This document shows positions 26,572 through 36,389 of a stretch of DNA of 64,000 nucleotides, piece after piece. The notes below the pieces were generated by a model that did no database searches, had not been told where the DNA came from, and saw only the letters and a program-made list of their open reading frames with translations. The translations under genes and the position numbers were made by a program. The DNA is from Candidatus Obscuribacterales bacterium (lineage in GTDB: Bacteria > Cyanobacteriota > Vampirovibrionia > Obscuribacterales > Obscuribacteraceae), in the NCBI GenBank assembly GCA_019747875.1, contig JAIEQI010000080.1, positions 37,913-101,912 on the forward strand, read 5' to 3'. The stretch's first letter is position 1; each line of letters starts with the position of its first letter.

Positions 26572-28623
26572 TCACTTCCAATTTAAACGGGCATCTGCCG
26601 GTGTCTTTGCAAGAGCTTTCTTGTTGATGTCTTCCAGTACGAGCAAGCGTTTTCTATAATCATCCATTACCCGAGAAGGAGGAAAGGTCTTCATGCGGCT
26701 CCGGCATTCTTCCAGAACTGTCCTGGCACCGTCAGGGCGGCCGAACTGCTGTAATCCTTCGATGAATTTGATATAAACAGCAATTTCAGCGGGATCTTTA
26801 ACCGACTGACGCCTCGTAGCGACTGTAACCTCCTCCAAGAGCTCACGGATCCGCTGTCCAGCTCTGCCTTTATCTGTACTAATTCCGAGTACATTCTTCA
26901 TCCCACTCAATTCCTCTCTTGATGCAATAAAAACCGGTGATGCATCAAACACCGGTCCCATGGCAAAGAGTTCGTCGATGAACTTTAAGGACTCTTTGAA
27001 CTTCCCATAAGCAAGATACAATCTGGCGATTGAGTGTAATGAATCAAACTCCTGCTTGCAACCTACACCGAATTCCTTACGCGAAAGAATCCTCAGCTCT
27101 CGCAACGCAGATATTGATTGTTCAAAGTCGTCATAGCTCAGCCTTGCGATATAGCCAAGGACCCGTATTCTTGCTGCTGCTACTGATTGCTTGCCGGTAG
27201 TTTTTTCTTGTTTATCAAGATTGGATCGCTCAAGGTCACTATTTACTTCTTTAAGCGCGGATTCAAATGATCTATACGCTTGAACTAGCCCCTTGTTTCG
27301 AGGGTCATTGGTACTTGCGTTATCAAGGCGATCAACTATCTTTTCAGCATTATCAACTCGAGACTGCAACGGCAAGCTCCTATCGTTGAGCCGTCTTAAA
27401 TATGTTGTGGCAAGGTTCAGAGAAGACTCCGACATTTTTGAACGCACCATGCGCTCATCCTTTGACAGTATCTGGTACTCATGCTTTTGGGCATTTTGGG
27501 CAATTCTACCCATAACGAAAATCGAAAGCGAAATAATTGCCAACAGCCCCATGATTGCGAACAATAACAGCCCATACTTCGAGCTCTGCTTTTTCGAGGA
27601 AGGCACCCTCATTCGACTGGTATCAATATCCGAGGAAATTCGCAAGAAAGCTGACTTTAGCTCTTGCATACTTTGAGGTCGTCGTGTTGGATCTTTCTCC
27701 AAGCAACTCAACACAAGATTCGTCATCTCAGGCGTTCCAGACTCCAAGGGAACGACTGCTTCATGCATATGTTTGTACATTACTTCCAAGGGAGTGCCTG
27801 CGCTAAAAGGCGTGCGACCTGAAAGACAGGCGAAAAGAAGGCAACCAAACGAGTAAATGTCAGAACGTTCATCGAGCGGCTCGCAACGACATTGCTCGGG
27901 ACTCATATATTCAGGACTTCCCACGCTAACATTTGTTTTAGTGAGCCGGACAGAATCGACATTTTGAGTAATGGCAATTCCGAAATCGATTAGTTTGGGA
28001 GTTAACCCTCCATCTGCATTTTCAACACAAACAATATTGCTTGGCTTAAGATCACGATGAATGATTTTGTTCTCGTGCAAGTACATCAACCCATCAAGAA
28101 CTGAAGGAACGATTTCTTTCAGTTGGCTCGCCTTCAAATGTCCTTGCTCCTTGATCAGGGCGTCTAGTGATTGTCCCCTCAAGAAATCCATCACAAAGAA
28201 AGGCTTTCCTTTCGATGTAATTCCGCTCGCTCTAATTTTGACAATATTTGGATGGTCCAAGGCAGCAAGCACTCTCATCTCCCGGATAAAACGTGCTGTC
28301 CTTTCAGCCTCATTCGCTTCTGCGAACAAAAGAACCTTGATCGCAACATCAGACTCAAGGAAGACATCCTTTGCTTTAATAACAATCCCCATCGCACCGG
28401 CACCAATCACTTCTTGTGCCTGGTAGCGATTATCGAAATTGCCAACTCGGTCCAGCCAGTCCTTCAGTTGCGCTTGAGACCGTTCGCTGTGCGCATGCTC
28501 ACGAATTGGATCGCTGATCGTTTGGTTGTTTGCCTTGTCGCCGCCAAGACGATGCTCCGGGGAATCATCTTCCCGAAGCGACGGCTCCAAGACTTTGTTT
28601 TCAGGGAATTCAGGGTCCGGCAT
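26572..28623 (-). CDS. Membrane-anchored Ser/Thr protein kinase
   Basis: 683 residues. An N-terminal Hanks-type kinase domain (about 65-330) has the Gly loop (VIGAGAMGIVIKAKD), Lys in VAIKVL, catalytic HRDLKPSN, DFG in LIDFGIA, and APE-like SPEYMSPEQC. A single membrane helix follows near 350-372 (LLLFAIMGLLAIISLSIFVMG). The ~300-residue extracytoplasmic C-terminus is helical and TPR-like (repeated 'ALRELRIL', 'ARLYLAYGKFKESLKFIDELF'), not PASTA. It probably senses a protein or envelope state and phosphorylates cytoplasmic targets. The M1 aminopeptidase gene ends 67 bases upstream on the same strand, so the two may be co-transcribed. No phosphatase is adjacent. Confidence 0.9.
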   Translation of the reverse strand: MPDPEFPENKVLEPSLREDDSPEHRLGGDKANNQTISDPIREHAHSERSQAQLKDWLDRVGNFDNRYQAQEVIGAGAMGIVIKAKDVFLESDVAIKVLLFAEANEAERTARFIREMRVLAALDHPNIVKIRASGITSKGKPFFVMDFLRGQSLDALIKEQGHLKASQLKEIVPSVLDGLMYLHENKIIHRDLKPSNIVCVENADGGLTPKLIDFGIAITQNVDSVRLTKTNVSVGSPEYMSPEQCRCEPLDERSDIYSFGCLLFACLSGRTPFSAGTPLEVMYKHMHEAVVPLESGTPEMTNLVLSCLEKDPTRRPQSMQELKSAFLRISSDIDTSRMRVPSSKKQSSKYGLLLFAIMGLLAIISLSIFVMGRIAQNAQKHEYQILSKDERMVRSKMSESSLNLATTYLRRLNDRSLPLQSRVDNAEKIVDRLDNASTNDPRNKGLVQAYRSFESALKEVNSDLERSNLDKQEKTTGKQSVAAARIRVLGYIARLSYDDFEQSISALRELRILSRKEFGVGCKQEFDSLHSIARLYLAYGKFKESLKFIDELFAMGPVFDASPVFIASREELSGMKNVLGISTDKGRAGQRIRELLEEVTVATRRQSVKDPAEIAVYIKFIEGLQQFGRPDGARTVLEECRSRMKTFPPSRVMDDYRKRLLVLEDINKKALAKTPADARLNWK

Positions 28624-28690
28624 AAATCATTGACGACCAACGGCATCAAGACAATATTCCCCAAGCGACCATTCGACAAAACAGAAGACT

Positions 28691-31468
28691 CTAGCCTTCT
28701 TGTTTTTTCAGCCACTTGTTCAGAGCAGGACCCGACTTTTGATTGAAGCGAACTGAAATACGCAGTTTCTCGAGCATTCTGTTCTTATCGCTCTCACCTT
28801 CCGGAATTCTATGTTGAGCAAAGAATGATTGAATATCGTTATACATTTCCTGACTCGTGAATGCGCTTGGGTAAGCAGCGAGGCGTCCCAAAACCTGTGT
28901 CGAATACAACTTCTTCAAAGAGGCGTAGTTAGTTTTTATGAACTTCCACGTGCTGTGTCTTGCATCAGGATTGGCGAAGAACGCACCAAACATTCGCGCC
29001 GAATCCTGAGTTCGAATTTCTTTTGTCAAAATCATGTGATACACGTTCGCCAATAAATTTTGATGCCGATAGGAGGTAAGCGCGTAAAGATTTCTCAGTT
29101 CGATCTCTGGCGTAGCTCCTGTTTTGAACAGGGTTTTCATCTGCTCAAACTCCTTTGCACCCCCGTTGTAGGCAACTATCGTTGTAACAGCATCCAGGAG
29201 ATCTGCCGGAACTGAATCATGATTCTTCAAATAGTCCTCGAACAAGCGTCGGGACTTTTCAATCACTTCCTTGTCTTCACCGACAGTACCAAGAGTGCCG
29301 ATAATCGAACCACGAACAAGCCGCATCGAGATCGCTTCGTTTGCTTTTTCCTCCCAGCCTAGTTTTTGATATTCCTCGGCAAGCAGCCCGCGAACAAATG
29401 AAGCATAGGCGCCCTTACTGGACTTATCCACGAAAAGATCAAGATAGCCGACCTGGCTCAGTATGATGTCCCAGACGCCAGCGTCTTGCTCATGCTTAAA
29501 GGCTTTCAGAGTCTCCAAATACGATTCGACTGGAATGGCACCGGCAATCGCAAGTGCAAACTGATCTCCAATTAGTCCCAGTCGCTCTCCAGCAGAAAGA
29601 GTATTCAGGTTCGCCAAAATCTTCTTTTGATTGGCGGCAGGATAAATCGTTCGGTAAAAGCCATAACCGCCCGAGTTTGCTATGAAACCGCGGTCGCTAA
29701 CTGGCACCTGCAATGCCTGCAGGCTGCGGCTGACTACTTGAACCGAGTCAGGCTTCACGGTTTCACGACCATACTGATCAACGCTGACGGCGTCCTTCAA
29801 TTTGCGCATGGCAAAAGGCACCATCCAAGTTTGAGGTCCGGGTTTTTGCCCATCAAGAAGGAAGCGTTGTTGGCTTGCTTGATGTTGGCCCGGCTTTGTT
29901 TCCTTTATTGTCATCAACGGATAACCAGGCTGTTTGCACCAGGTTTGCATCATACTCTGAACCGGTTTGCCGGATGCGCTTTGAAGGGCAGCCCAAAGAT
30001 CTGCTGTGGCTGCGTTCCCAAACGAGTGCGCTTTCAGGTAATTAACAACTCCGGACTGGAATACGTTGTCACCAAGAAACACTTCCAACATCTTCAAAAT
30101 AGATGCGCCTTTGGTGTAGGTAATATCGTCAAACATTTGCAGCGCGTCCGACGGCTTCACGACAGGAGATTGAATCGAGCGAGTTGAATGCAGAGAGTCG
30201 GTGCGCATTGAGCCCTGGCGGTTGGCAAAAAACTGCGACATGACGTTCCATTCGGGAGCGACATTGTCGACCGTCTTATTGGCCATCCAGGTTGCAAATG
30301 CTTCGTTCAGCCAAATATCGTCCCACCAAGCCATTGTGACAAGATCGCCGAACCACTGGTGAGCCATTTCGTGTGCGATAACACTCACACAAGATTGTTT
30401 CACATCAAGCGCGGCATTTTTCTCATCCAACACGAGCAAAGCTTCTCTGAATGTAATCGCGCCAGGATTCTCCATCGCACCGGCTTGAAAGTCAGGTATT
30501 GCGATCAGGTCAAGCTTGCCCCAAGGATATGGAATACGGAAGTAAGCGTTCTGGAATTTGACTACCTTTCCGGCATAGTTTCTTGCATAATTGCCCAGGG
30601 CCGGATCACGCTCAAGGCTCCAGACGCGAATCTTAACGTCATCTACGACAATCTCCTCGGTCGAGCGAAACTCTCCAACACAAAGTGCAACAAGATAAGT
30701 AGACATGCGTGGCGTCTCAGCAAATGTGACGACCTTCTTACCATCACGGCTTTGCTCTTGCTCAACGGCCCCATTTGAAATTGCGGTCAAATGCGAAGGA
30801 ATGATTGCTTGAATCTTGAACTTCGCTTTCATTCCTGGCTCATCAAAACACGGGAACATGCGGCGCGCATCCGTGGGTTCCATTTGAGTTGTAGCAATGT
30901 GGCGCGTTTTGCCTTGTTTATCCTTGTAACTCGATTTATAGAATCCAACTAACTTATCGTTGAGAATGCCGTCAAAATCGACCTGCAGCTGATACCTCCC
31001 GGGCGGAATGATTGTTTTCGAACTCAACTGTACGCGCTCAAGTTTACTTTCCAAAGCAATGGTCAAAGGCAGCCCGCCAAGAAGTGCATCGGAAGAAACT
31101 GAGTTGCTTGTATTTGCGTGGCCGGGATCTTTGGATACAAGCACTGCAGAATTGATCTTCAGATCAATTGCATTCATGGTTATCGTCGAACATGCAGATC
31201 TTATGTCGATGTCGATGATCTCTTTTCCAGTAAATTTCGCTTTTTCAATATCAGGTGTGAACGACAAATCGTAACGCGTTGGCAACACATTCTCGTTGAG
31301 CCTGTAATCGGATTTAGGCAAATCGGACGGAGCCAACTTTCTAGTTGGCTGCTTGGCACCAGCAGCATGGCTGGCGCAAGTTGCCGACCAGGGCATCGTC
31401 GAAAACGCCAGCGAAAGAGTCAAAGCGGCAACAAATGAAAAACGCAAGCTGCTCGTCCGATTCAGCAC
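28691..31468 (-). CDS. M1-family zinc aminopeptidase (ERAP1_C type), exported
   Basis: 925 residues with an N-terminal signal peptide (LRFSFVAALTLSLAF, cut probably near ATCASHA). The M1 motifs are complete: GAMEN exopeptidase motif at 330-334, zinc site HEMAH (366-370) and third ligand Glu389 in WLNEAFATW. The C-terminal half (about 560-915) is the helical ERAP1_C-like domain seen in PSA/ERAP aminopeptidases rather than the short E. coli PepN form. It should remove N-terminal residues from peptides in the periplasm. Start is a GTG preceded by a run of G. Length is normal for the family. A macrodomain gene begins on the other side of a 170-base gap. Confidence 0.93.
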   Translation of the reverse strand: MLNRTSSLRFSFVAALTLSLAFSTMPWSATCASHAAGAKQPTRKLAPSDLPKSDYRLNENVLPTRYDLSFTPDIEKAKFTGKEIIDIDIRSACSTITMNAIDLKINSAVLVSKDPGHANTSNSVSSDALLGGLPLTIALESKLERVQLSSKTIIPPGRYQLQVDFDGILNDKLVGFYKSSYKDKQGKTRHIATTQMEPTDARRMFPCFDEPGMKAKFKIQAIIPSHLTAISNGAVEQEQSRDGKKVVTFAETPRMSTYLVALCVGEFRSTEEIVVDDVKIRVWSLERDPALGNYARNYAGKVVKFQNAYFRIPYPWGKLDLIAIPDFQAGAMENPGAITFREALLVLDEKNAALDVKQSCVSVIAHEMAHQWFGDLVTMAWWDDIWLNEAFATWMANKTVDNVAPEWNVMSQFFANRQGSMRTDSLHSTRSIQSPVVKPSDALQMFDDITYTKGASILKMLEVFLGDNVFQSGVVNYLKAHSFGNAATADLWAALQSASGKPVQSMMQTWCKQPGYPLMTIKETKPGQHQASQQRFLLDGQKPGPQTWMVPFAMRKLKDAVSVDQYGRETVKPDSVQVVSRSLQALQVPVSDRGFIANSGGYGFYRTIYPAANQKKILANLNTLSAGERLGLIGDQFALAIAGAIPVESYLETLKAFKHEQDAGVWDIILSQVGYLDLFVDKSSKGAYASFVRGLLAEEYQKLGWEEKANEAISMRLVRGSIIGTLGTVGEDKEVIEKSRRLFEDYLKNHDSVPADLLDAVTTIVAYNGGAKEFEQMKTLFKTGATPEIELRNLYALTSYRHQNLLANVYHMILTKEIRTQDSARMFGAFFANPDARHSTWKFIKTNYASLKKLYSTQVLGRLAAYPSAFTSQEMYNDIQSFFAQHRIPEGESDKNRMLEKLRISVRFNQKSGPALNKWLKKQEG

Positions 31469-31642
31469 AAGAAAGCCCCCCAGCTATGTAAGTCGCCAGA
31501 TCATATCACAAAGCGCTTGCTAAGCTGGCTCGGAGCACGAACAAGGGGCTCCTCTCTGCGCAATCTTGGGAACCAGGCACCAATAAAACCGGTAAGTGGC
31601 CAGGAATTGAAAGATATGATCTACATCAGAGCGACCGACCTA

Positions 31643-32179
31643 TTACAGTTCTTTTGCAGCCGCTTCGTAGGCTTGAAATGTGCGGTCATCGAAAAGGACA
31701 AAACGGATTTCGCTAAACACGGCTTGATTTCTGCTCAGGTATTCCTTTATAGCATTCATTGCAACAGCAGCTGCTTTATCAACAGGATAACCATAGGCAC
31801 CCGTACTTATTGATGGAAATGCAACAATCTTCGCATCGACTTCCATCGCCCTTGCGAGGCTATTTTTGTATGCGTTTGCAAGCGTCTGGTCTTCGTTAGC
31901 TTCGCCACCACGCCAGACTGGACCAACTGTGTGCACCACCCAGCGCGCCGCTAGCTTGCCACCGCCTGTAATGACTGCATTTCCAGGTGCACAAGAGCCC
32001 TGAGCAGCACGAATCTTCATGCATTCCTCTAATATGGCCGGTCCGCCCTTCCGATGAATTGCACCATCAACGCCGCCGCCGCCAAGCAAACTCGAGTTGG
32101 CGGCATTAACAATTGCATCGGCATCCTGAGTCGTGATATCGCCACGAAGCAGGAGCACCTTAACTCCTTCGATCAACAT
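31643..32179 (-). CDS. Macrodomain protein (O-acetyl-ADP-ribose deacetylase, YmdB-like)
   Basis: 178 residues, a single macrodomain. Diagnostic segments: LLRGDITTQDADAIVNAANS, LLGGGGVDGAIHRKGG (the phosphate-binding loop), VVHTVGPVW, and FPSISTGAYGYPVDKAA. These are the ADP-ribose-binding and catalytic features of YmdB/MacroD enzymes, which hydrolyse O-acetyl-ADP-ribose and mono-ADP-ribosylated groups. ATG 32179 is two codons inside a possible TTG start at 32185. The preceding gene ends at 32193, so the pair is an operon. It is of interest because a possible ADP-ribosyltransferase region ends the giant cargo protein in this window, although the two are 16 kb apart. Confidence 0.92.
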   Translation of the reverse strand: MLIEGVKVLLLRGDITTQDADAIVNAANSSLLGGGGVDGAIHRKGGPAILEECMKIRAAQGSCAPGNAVITGGGKLAARWVVHTVGPVWRGGEANEDQTLANAYKNSLARAMEVDAKIVAFPSISTGAYGYPVDKAAAVAMNAIKEYLSRNQAVFSEIRFVLFDDRTFQAYEAAAKEL

Positions 32180-32192
32180 TTGCAAAACGCCT

Positions 32193-32735
32193 TTAAGCGG
32201 TAGTGCGTCCAGCGGCTTGATATGGATTCAACTCGATAATCTGTCCACTCGAAAGAAACTTCACAAGCTCTTGCCCATTGGGACCTGTTAGACGCTGGAA
32301 GCTGGTTCCGTTTTCACAAGCAACTGCTGTGCGCTTGGTGCCATCAGGAGCAAGCAATACGGCTCCGACTTTGCCACCGCTGCGGTCATTGCCAAAACTC
32401 AGTTCAAGTGTGCAATTTTCAGACTTGAATGCTTCGAGATATCCGCGCTCTTTCAGCCAACGCGTAGACGGGCTGTTGTCGTCAAGCATCTCGTTGACGC
32501 GGCCTAGCGGCGTCAGCGGCTGTTTCTCAGCCTTCGGTACCTCAAATTTAGTAGCAAGATTTTCGCTAATTTCTAGACGCTGCAGCGCAGTTGCATCTGC
32601 TCTGCTGAGACCCGGAATTGCCTTCCCATGCCAAACTTCGGCATTCTGTTGGGAGTTAGGATCAAAATTCCAGCTTTGAAGAATTTCGGAATTATTGCTT
32701 CGTGGGGAAGCATTATCAAGACGCCATTCGGCCAT
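32193..32735 (-). CDS. Hypothetical protein co-transcribed with the macrodomain gene
   Basis: 180 residues, no signal peptide or membrane helix. Residues ~95-165 look like a small beta-rich domain (CTLELSFGNDRSGGKVGAVL, GTKRTAVACENGTSF, GQELVKFLSSGQIIELNPYQ). The N-terminal 90 residues are helical and polar. The family is not recognised. It ends 13 bases before the macrodomain start, so the two are probably made together, which suggests a function linked to ADP-ribose metabolism; this rests on context alone. Confidence 0.6.
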   Translation of the reverse strand: MAEWRLDNASPRSNNSEILQSWNFDPNSQQNAEVWHGKAIPGLSRADATALQRLEISENLATKFEVPKAEKQPLTPLGRVNEMLDDNSPSTRWLKERGYLEAFKSENCTLELSFGNDRSGGKVGAVLLAPDGTKRTAVACENGTSFQRLTGPNGQELVKFLSSGQIIELNPYQAAGRTTA

Positions 32736-32939
32736 AGTGTGGTGCAGCCCTTCGACTGAGATGATTTGCCAACAATAATAGTGAGTGTGAAAAAGAATCC
32801 GAGCGCTAGATGTCTCTAGAGATCGCTCGTTCAGTTAACGGTTCGCTTCCCTGTCATCGAACCGAAATCTGAGTCAAAACTTACCTGTGCCATCATTCTA
32901 TGATAGGGAAGAGACTTGTCAAGCAGATTTAATTATGAA

Positions 32940-34475
32940 CTAAAGCTCAGAAAAGGCTTTCAGCGGGGCTCTCGCCTCTTTCGCTTTCGTCTTCGCCTCC
33001 CGCGCTGCAGACATCAATCTGCCCAATTCCTGGGTATCTTCGGGGATCGATGCAATGCCACCAGCCAGCAAAAGTCGCTGAGTCTGGCCTTGTATCAACG
33101 GCACATTGATAAGCGAGTCAGCGAAGCGCTGAGCGAACATTCGGGCTGTTTTCGTATTTGCCCCAGGTAACATGACTGCAAAATCAAACGTTTCGTAATG
33201 AGCGAGAATATCGAACGGTCGTTTCATAGTTTCGGCACGTGCGGCTATCTCTTTCATGGCTTGAATCGGCAAGGTCTGCGGACCTTCAGCCATGACGATG
33301 CGCGCCTCGAACACAATCAGGGTCAGCGGCATGCCGAACGCGCAACTCTTTGCGAATTCCCGCTCAAGAAAAAAGAGCAGAGCCGGATATGTGAACATTC
33401 CCGTGTCGCCACGTGTCAGAGATTTGAGTACACCTGCAATCATGCCTCTGTCAAATTCGGTTGCAGCTAGTCCTTGGGCTTTGGAGGCAAAGGGCGAAAC
33501 ATCGGCAATTGTAATGAGACCACAACTGAGCAGGTTGAAGACGAGTGGAACCCACTCGATCTTAGTCATGGGGCGACGTTGCAAAATGTCCTGCAAGCGC
33601 ATCCGACCATCACACATCTCGTACAAAGTCATTTGCGTTTGTAGATCTAGTGGTGCGCCACGAGAAACGCGCGACTTAAATTCATCCGGACTAATTCGCG
33701 CTTCTTTGCGCAGGAGATACGACTCCGGCTTTACCCCCTGCTTGGTTAGAAACTTTTGTTGATCCAAGAGGGTAATACCCTCCATGATCATTCCATCAAG
33801 GCGACGTCGCACAGATTTCTCAGCGGTCATTTCATCAGGGAAGAACAAGAAATCACCTGTCTCCCAGGCCATTACTTCAACTACCGCACTATCGCCATTG
33901 GCTTCAGGGGTGGTGGCATGAACAGGATTACCCTCGTTGAAAAATATTTGCGCTATCTCACCTTTGTCGTGCAATTGCAATCGACCATTCATTTTCGACA
34001 TTTGAATCGATTGGACCAACGTCGCAATTTGCATGTTTTCCAATCGTCCCTGCAGAGATGCTTTCGAAGCGTCTCCGAGAGAACTAACCGACGTCATTCC
34101 TGTAAGCGTTGCGCGTCCGTCGGCTGTTGGAGCAGCTTGAGCTGGTGCCTGCAACATGTCGTCCGGCGCCATCTGATAAATCAAACTATGAATTAAAGCC
34201 GTGTCATTGCTGGCATGACGCCACAACGGATCTGCTTGCGTATTGTCGCCCTCGAAAAGTGACCAGACATTACCTTCGCCACTGCTGTTCACTACAATCA
34301 CAAATGCTGAGTGCGAGCCCGGCCCCCAAGGTAGCTCGATAATTACTTTGCGCTTTTTTGCTTCGTCAGCCGCAAATTGCAGATCCGTTACCGTCGGCAG
34401 AACCAAAAGCTTCGGGAGTCTTTGGATCTGCGGTGGATGATGATGCTGCTGAGCTGGTCGCTGAGGGCGATACAT
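32940..34475 (-). CDS. DUF4388 (PATAN) domain protein with degenerate GGDEF-like end
   Basis: About 511 residues, cytoplasmic. Residues ~35-110 are a small beta domain; residues ~140-255 match DUF4388/PATAN (LQGRLENMQIATLVQSIQMS, GRLQLHDKGEIAQIFFNEGN, VVEVMAWETGDFLFFPDE), a module of cyanobacterial-type and myxobacterial signalling proteins. A winged-helix-like stretch with LYEMCDGRMRLQDILQRRP follows (~285-330). The last 150 residues have the outline of a GGDEF fold (FLEREFAKSCAFGMPLTLIVFEA, ILAHYETFDFAVMLPGANT, LLLAGGIASIP) but no GGDEF signature, so no cyclase activity is expected. ATG 34475 (MYRPQRPAQQ) is preferred over a GTG at 34556. Probably a signalling scaffold. Confidence 0.75.
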   Translation of the reverse strand: MYRPQRPAQQHHHPPQIQRLPKLLVLPTVTDLQFAADEAKKRKVIIELPWGPGSHSAFVIVVNSSGEGNVWSLFEGDNTQADPLWRHASNDTALIHSLIYQMAPDDMLQAPAQAAPTADGRATLTGMTSVSSLGDASKASLQGRLENMQIATLVQSIQMSKMNGRLQLHDKGEIAQIFFNEGNPVHATTPEANGDSAVVEVMAWETGDFLFFPDEMTAEKSVRRRLDGMIMEGITLLDQQKFLTKQGVKPESYLLRKEARISPDEFKSRVSRGAPLDLQTQMTLYEMCDGRMRLQDILQRRPMTKIEWVPLVFNLLSCGLITIADVSPFASKAQGLAATEFDRGMIAGVLKSLTRGDTGMFTYPALLFFLEREFAKSCAFGMPLTLIVFEARIVMAEGPQTLPIQAMKEIAARAETMKRPFDILAHYETFDFAVMLPGANTKTARMFAQRFADSLINVPLIQGQTQRLLLAGGIASIPEDTQELGRLMSAAREAKTKAKEARAPLKAFSEL

Positions 34476-34556
34476 AGTAGTCCGATATTCTCTAAGATAG
34501 CCAGACCGCTTGAAAACCTTTGTTTTACAGAAGTCTCGCCTTCTATTCTGTGCCAC

Positions 34557-34895
34557 GTAAGCTCAAGAACTAAGCCTGTTGCTTGTTGTCCGCATTTCGT
34601 TTGAATTTTAAGCTTGTCAGGCAAACCCTGACAAGGCTCCGCAAAAGCAAGCCGTCCAAGTTTTTCCGGCTTCGCTTTTAAAGAAGGCAGATGAGCAGCA
34701 AGTTTTCAGCGTCCGAGAATGTCAGAATCAGACTATCGGCCCGACACTCTCATCATAAGCACAGCTAATAGGCATGTTTTGCCAGACCGGAGCCTGACAA
34801 CATTACCGGACTGAGAGCAGAGTCGCTTGATAGCGGCCGTGCTGCAAGGCCAGAGCAATGCCGGAGAGTGTTTCTATTGAAACCAGGCCAGCGAA
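34557..34895. other. 339-base gap with two hairpins
   Basis: No gene is seen. A perfect 9-bp stem with a 5-base loop lies at 34613-34635 (CTTGTCAGG / CCTGACAAG), and a second, interrupted one at 34646-34680 (AAAAGC, AAGCC / GGCTT, GCTTTT). The rest contains scattered TGTCAG/CCGGA words without clear order. The hairpins are in the right place to end transcription of the glutamate dehydrogenase gene, but they lie upstream of the DUF4388 gene start as well, so a leader or small RNA role is open. Confidence 0.45.
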
Positions 34896-36179
34896 CTATG
34901 GATAGAGTCCGCGTAGCTTCTTAGCTTCAGCTAGACGTCCGATACCGATGCGAAGAGCCGACATACGCGGACGAAGTTTTGTCTTGTTCGTCATTTCAAA
35001 AACTTGATCGCAAGCGCGTCCCATAATTTGCTCAAGGCGTTTGTTGACCTCGTCTTCTGACCAGAACAAATGCATCAATCCTTGTACCCATTCAAAGTAA
35101 CTAACGGTCACGCCGCCGGCATTTGCCAGAATGTCCGGAACAACAAGAACACCCTTTTCGTGTAAATAAAGGTCAGCCTCAGGACTGGTTGGTCCATTCG
35201 CGCCTTCAACAATGATCTTACAGTTCAGCTTATCTACATTGCCGCTGTGAATTTGGTGGCCCAGTGCCGCCGGAATTAAGACATCGCAAGGCAATTCGAG
35301 CAGCTCAGCGTTCGAAACGTTCTCGGAATTTGTAAAACCAGCTACCTTGCCCATTTCACTCAACCAAGCTTGCAATCTCGGAATATCCAAGCCATCTTTG
35401 TTGTAAACGCCACCGTAAACATCTGATACGGCAACAACTTTGTAGCCCCAGTCATGCAAGATTCGAGCAGCAATAGAACCTACATTGCCGAAGCCTTGTA
35501 CAACAACGCTAGGTGATTTGGCTGTTAGACCAGCATGTTGGACGGCGCGCTGAACGCAGAAAGCTACTCCGCGGCCAGTGGCCTCATGACGTCCAAGCGA
35601 TCCACCGATCGATACCGGCTTGCCTGTGACAACTGAAGGCACTGTGTGCCCGACGTTAATACTATAAGTGTCCATGATCCAGGCCATGGTTTGCTCGTTC
35701 GTGTACATATCCGGCGCGGGAATGTCTTTATCGGGTCCAATGAGCGAAATTATTTCGGAAGTGTAACGACGGGTCAGTCTTTCCTTTTCACCCAGAGACA
35801 TGTTCCATGGCTCACAACGAATTCCGCCTTTGGCACCGCCATACGGGAGTCCCATCAGCGCGCACTTCCAGGTCATCAAAGTTGCCAGTGATGAAACCTC
35901 GCCGAGGCTCACTTCCGGATGGAAGCGGATGCCGCCTTTGGCTGGCCCAAGAGTTACGTCATGGTGAACTCTGTATCCGGTAAAAGTGCGGACAGTACCG
36001 TCATCCATGCGAACCGGGACGGTTACTATCAAAGCTCTTTTGGGATAACGCAGTCTTTCATGCAGTTCGGGATCAAGTCCCATTTCCATGGCAATCTCGT
36101 CAAGCTGACGCTGAACCATCAGAAACTGCTCGGTTTCACACTCCATCGTGGGGCGTTCAACCGTATTCGCTACTGCCAT
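34896..36179 (-). CDS. gdhA: Glu/Leu/Phe/Val dehydrogenase (glutamate dehydrogenase)
   Basis: 427 residues, the usual length for hexameric GDH. The substrate-binding and catalytic region is clear: VHHDVTLGPAKGGIRFHPEV, LMTWKCALMGLPYGGAKGG (catalytic Lys in the GGAKGG segment), and DIPAPDMYTNEQTMAWIMD. The Rossmann NAD(P) site is VVVQGFGNVGSIAARIL, followed by VVAVSDVYGG, an Asp after the second strand that favours NAD. It interconverts glutamate with 2-oxoglutarate and ammonium in the cytoplasm. The ATG at 36179 has an excellent ribosome site, AAAGGAGG, six bases upstream, implying strong expression. It is divergent from the Ca2+/H+ antiporter gene. Confidence 0.93.
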   Translation of the reverse strand: MAVANTVERPTMECETEQFLMVQRQLDEIAMEMGLDPELHERLRYPKRALIVTVPVRMDDGTVRTFTGYRVHHDVTLGPAKGGIRFHPEVSLGEVSSLATLMTWKCALMGLPYGGAKGGIRCEPWNMSLGEKERLTRRYTSEIISLIGPDKDIPAPDMYTNEQTMAWIMDTYSINVGHTVPSVVTGKPVSIGGSLGRHEATGRGVAFCVQRAVQHAGLTAKSPSVVVQGFGNVGSIAARILHDWGYKVVAVSDVYGGVYNKDGLDIPRLQAWLSEMGKVAGFTNSENVSNAELLELPCDVLIPAALGHQIHSGNVDKLNCKIIVEGANGPTSPEADLYLHEKGVLVVPDILANAGGVTVSYFEWVQGLMHLFWSEDEVNKRLEQIMGRACDQVFEMTNKTKLRPRMSALRIGIGRLAEAKKLRGLYP

Positions 36180-36389
36180 GGATCCTCCTTTAGGCCGCCG
36201 TGGGGGGGCTATGTGATCTAGTACTAAAACGTAATCAAAGTATGTTACACGAGATATCCAAGGGTTTAAGTAATACGTTGATCAGGGGCGGTTAAAGTTT
36301 TTCTGAGGCACCACATTTAGTGGTTTTAATCATCAAGAAGATATGATCTTAGACACTGAAAGCGATCTCAGCTCTATCCAAAGGGACAG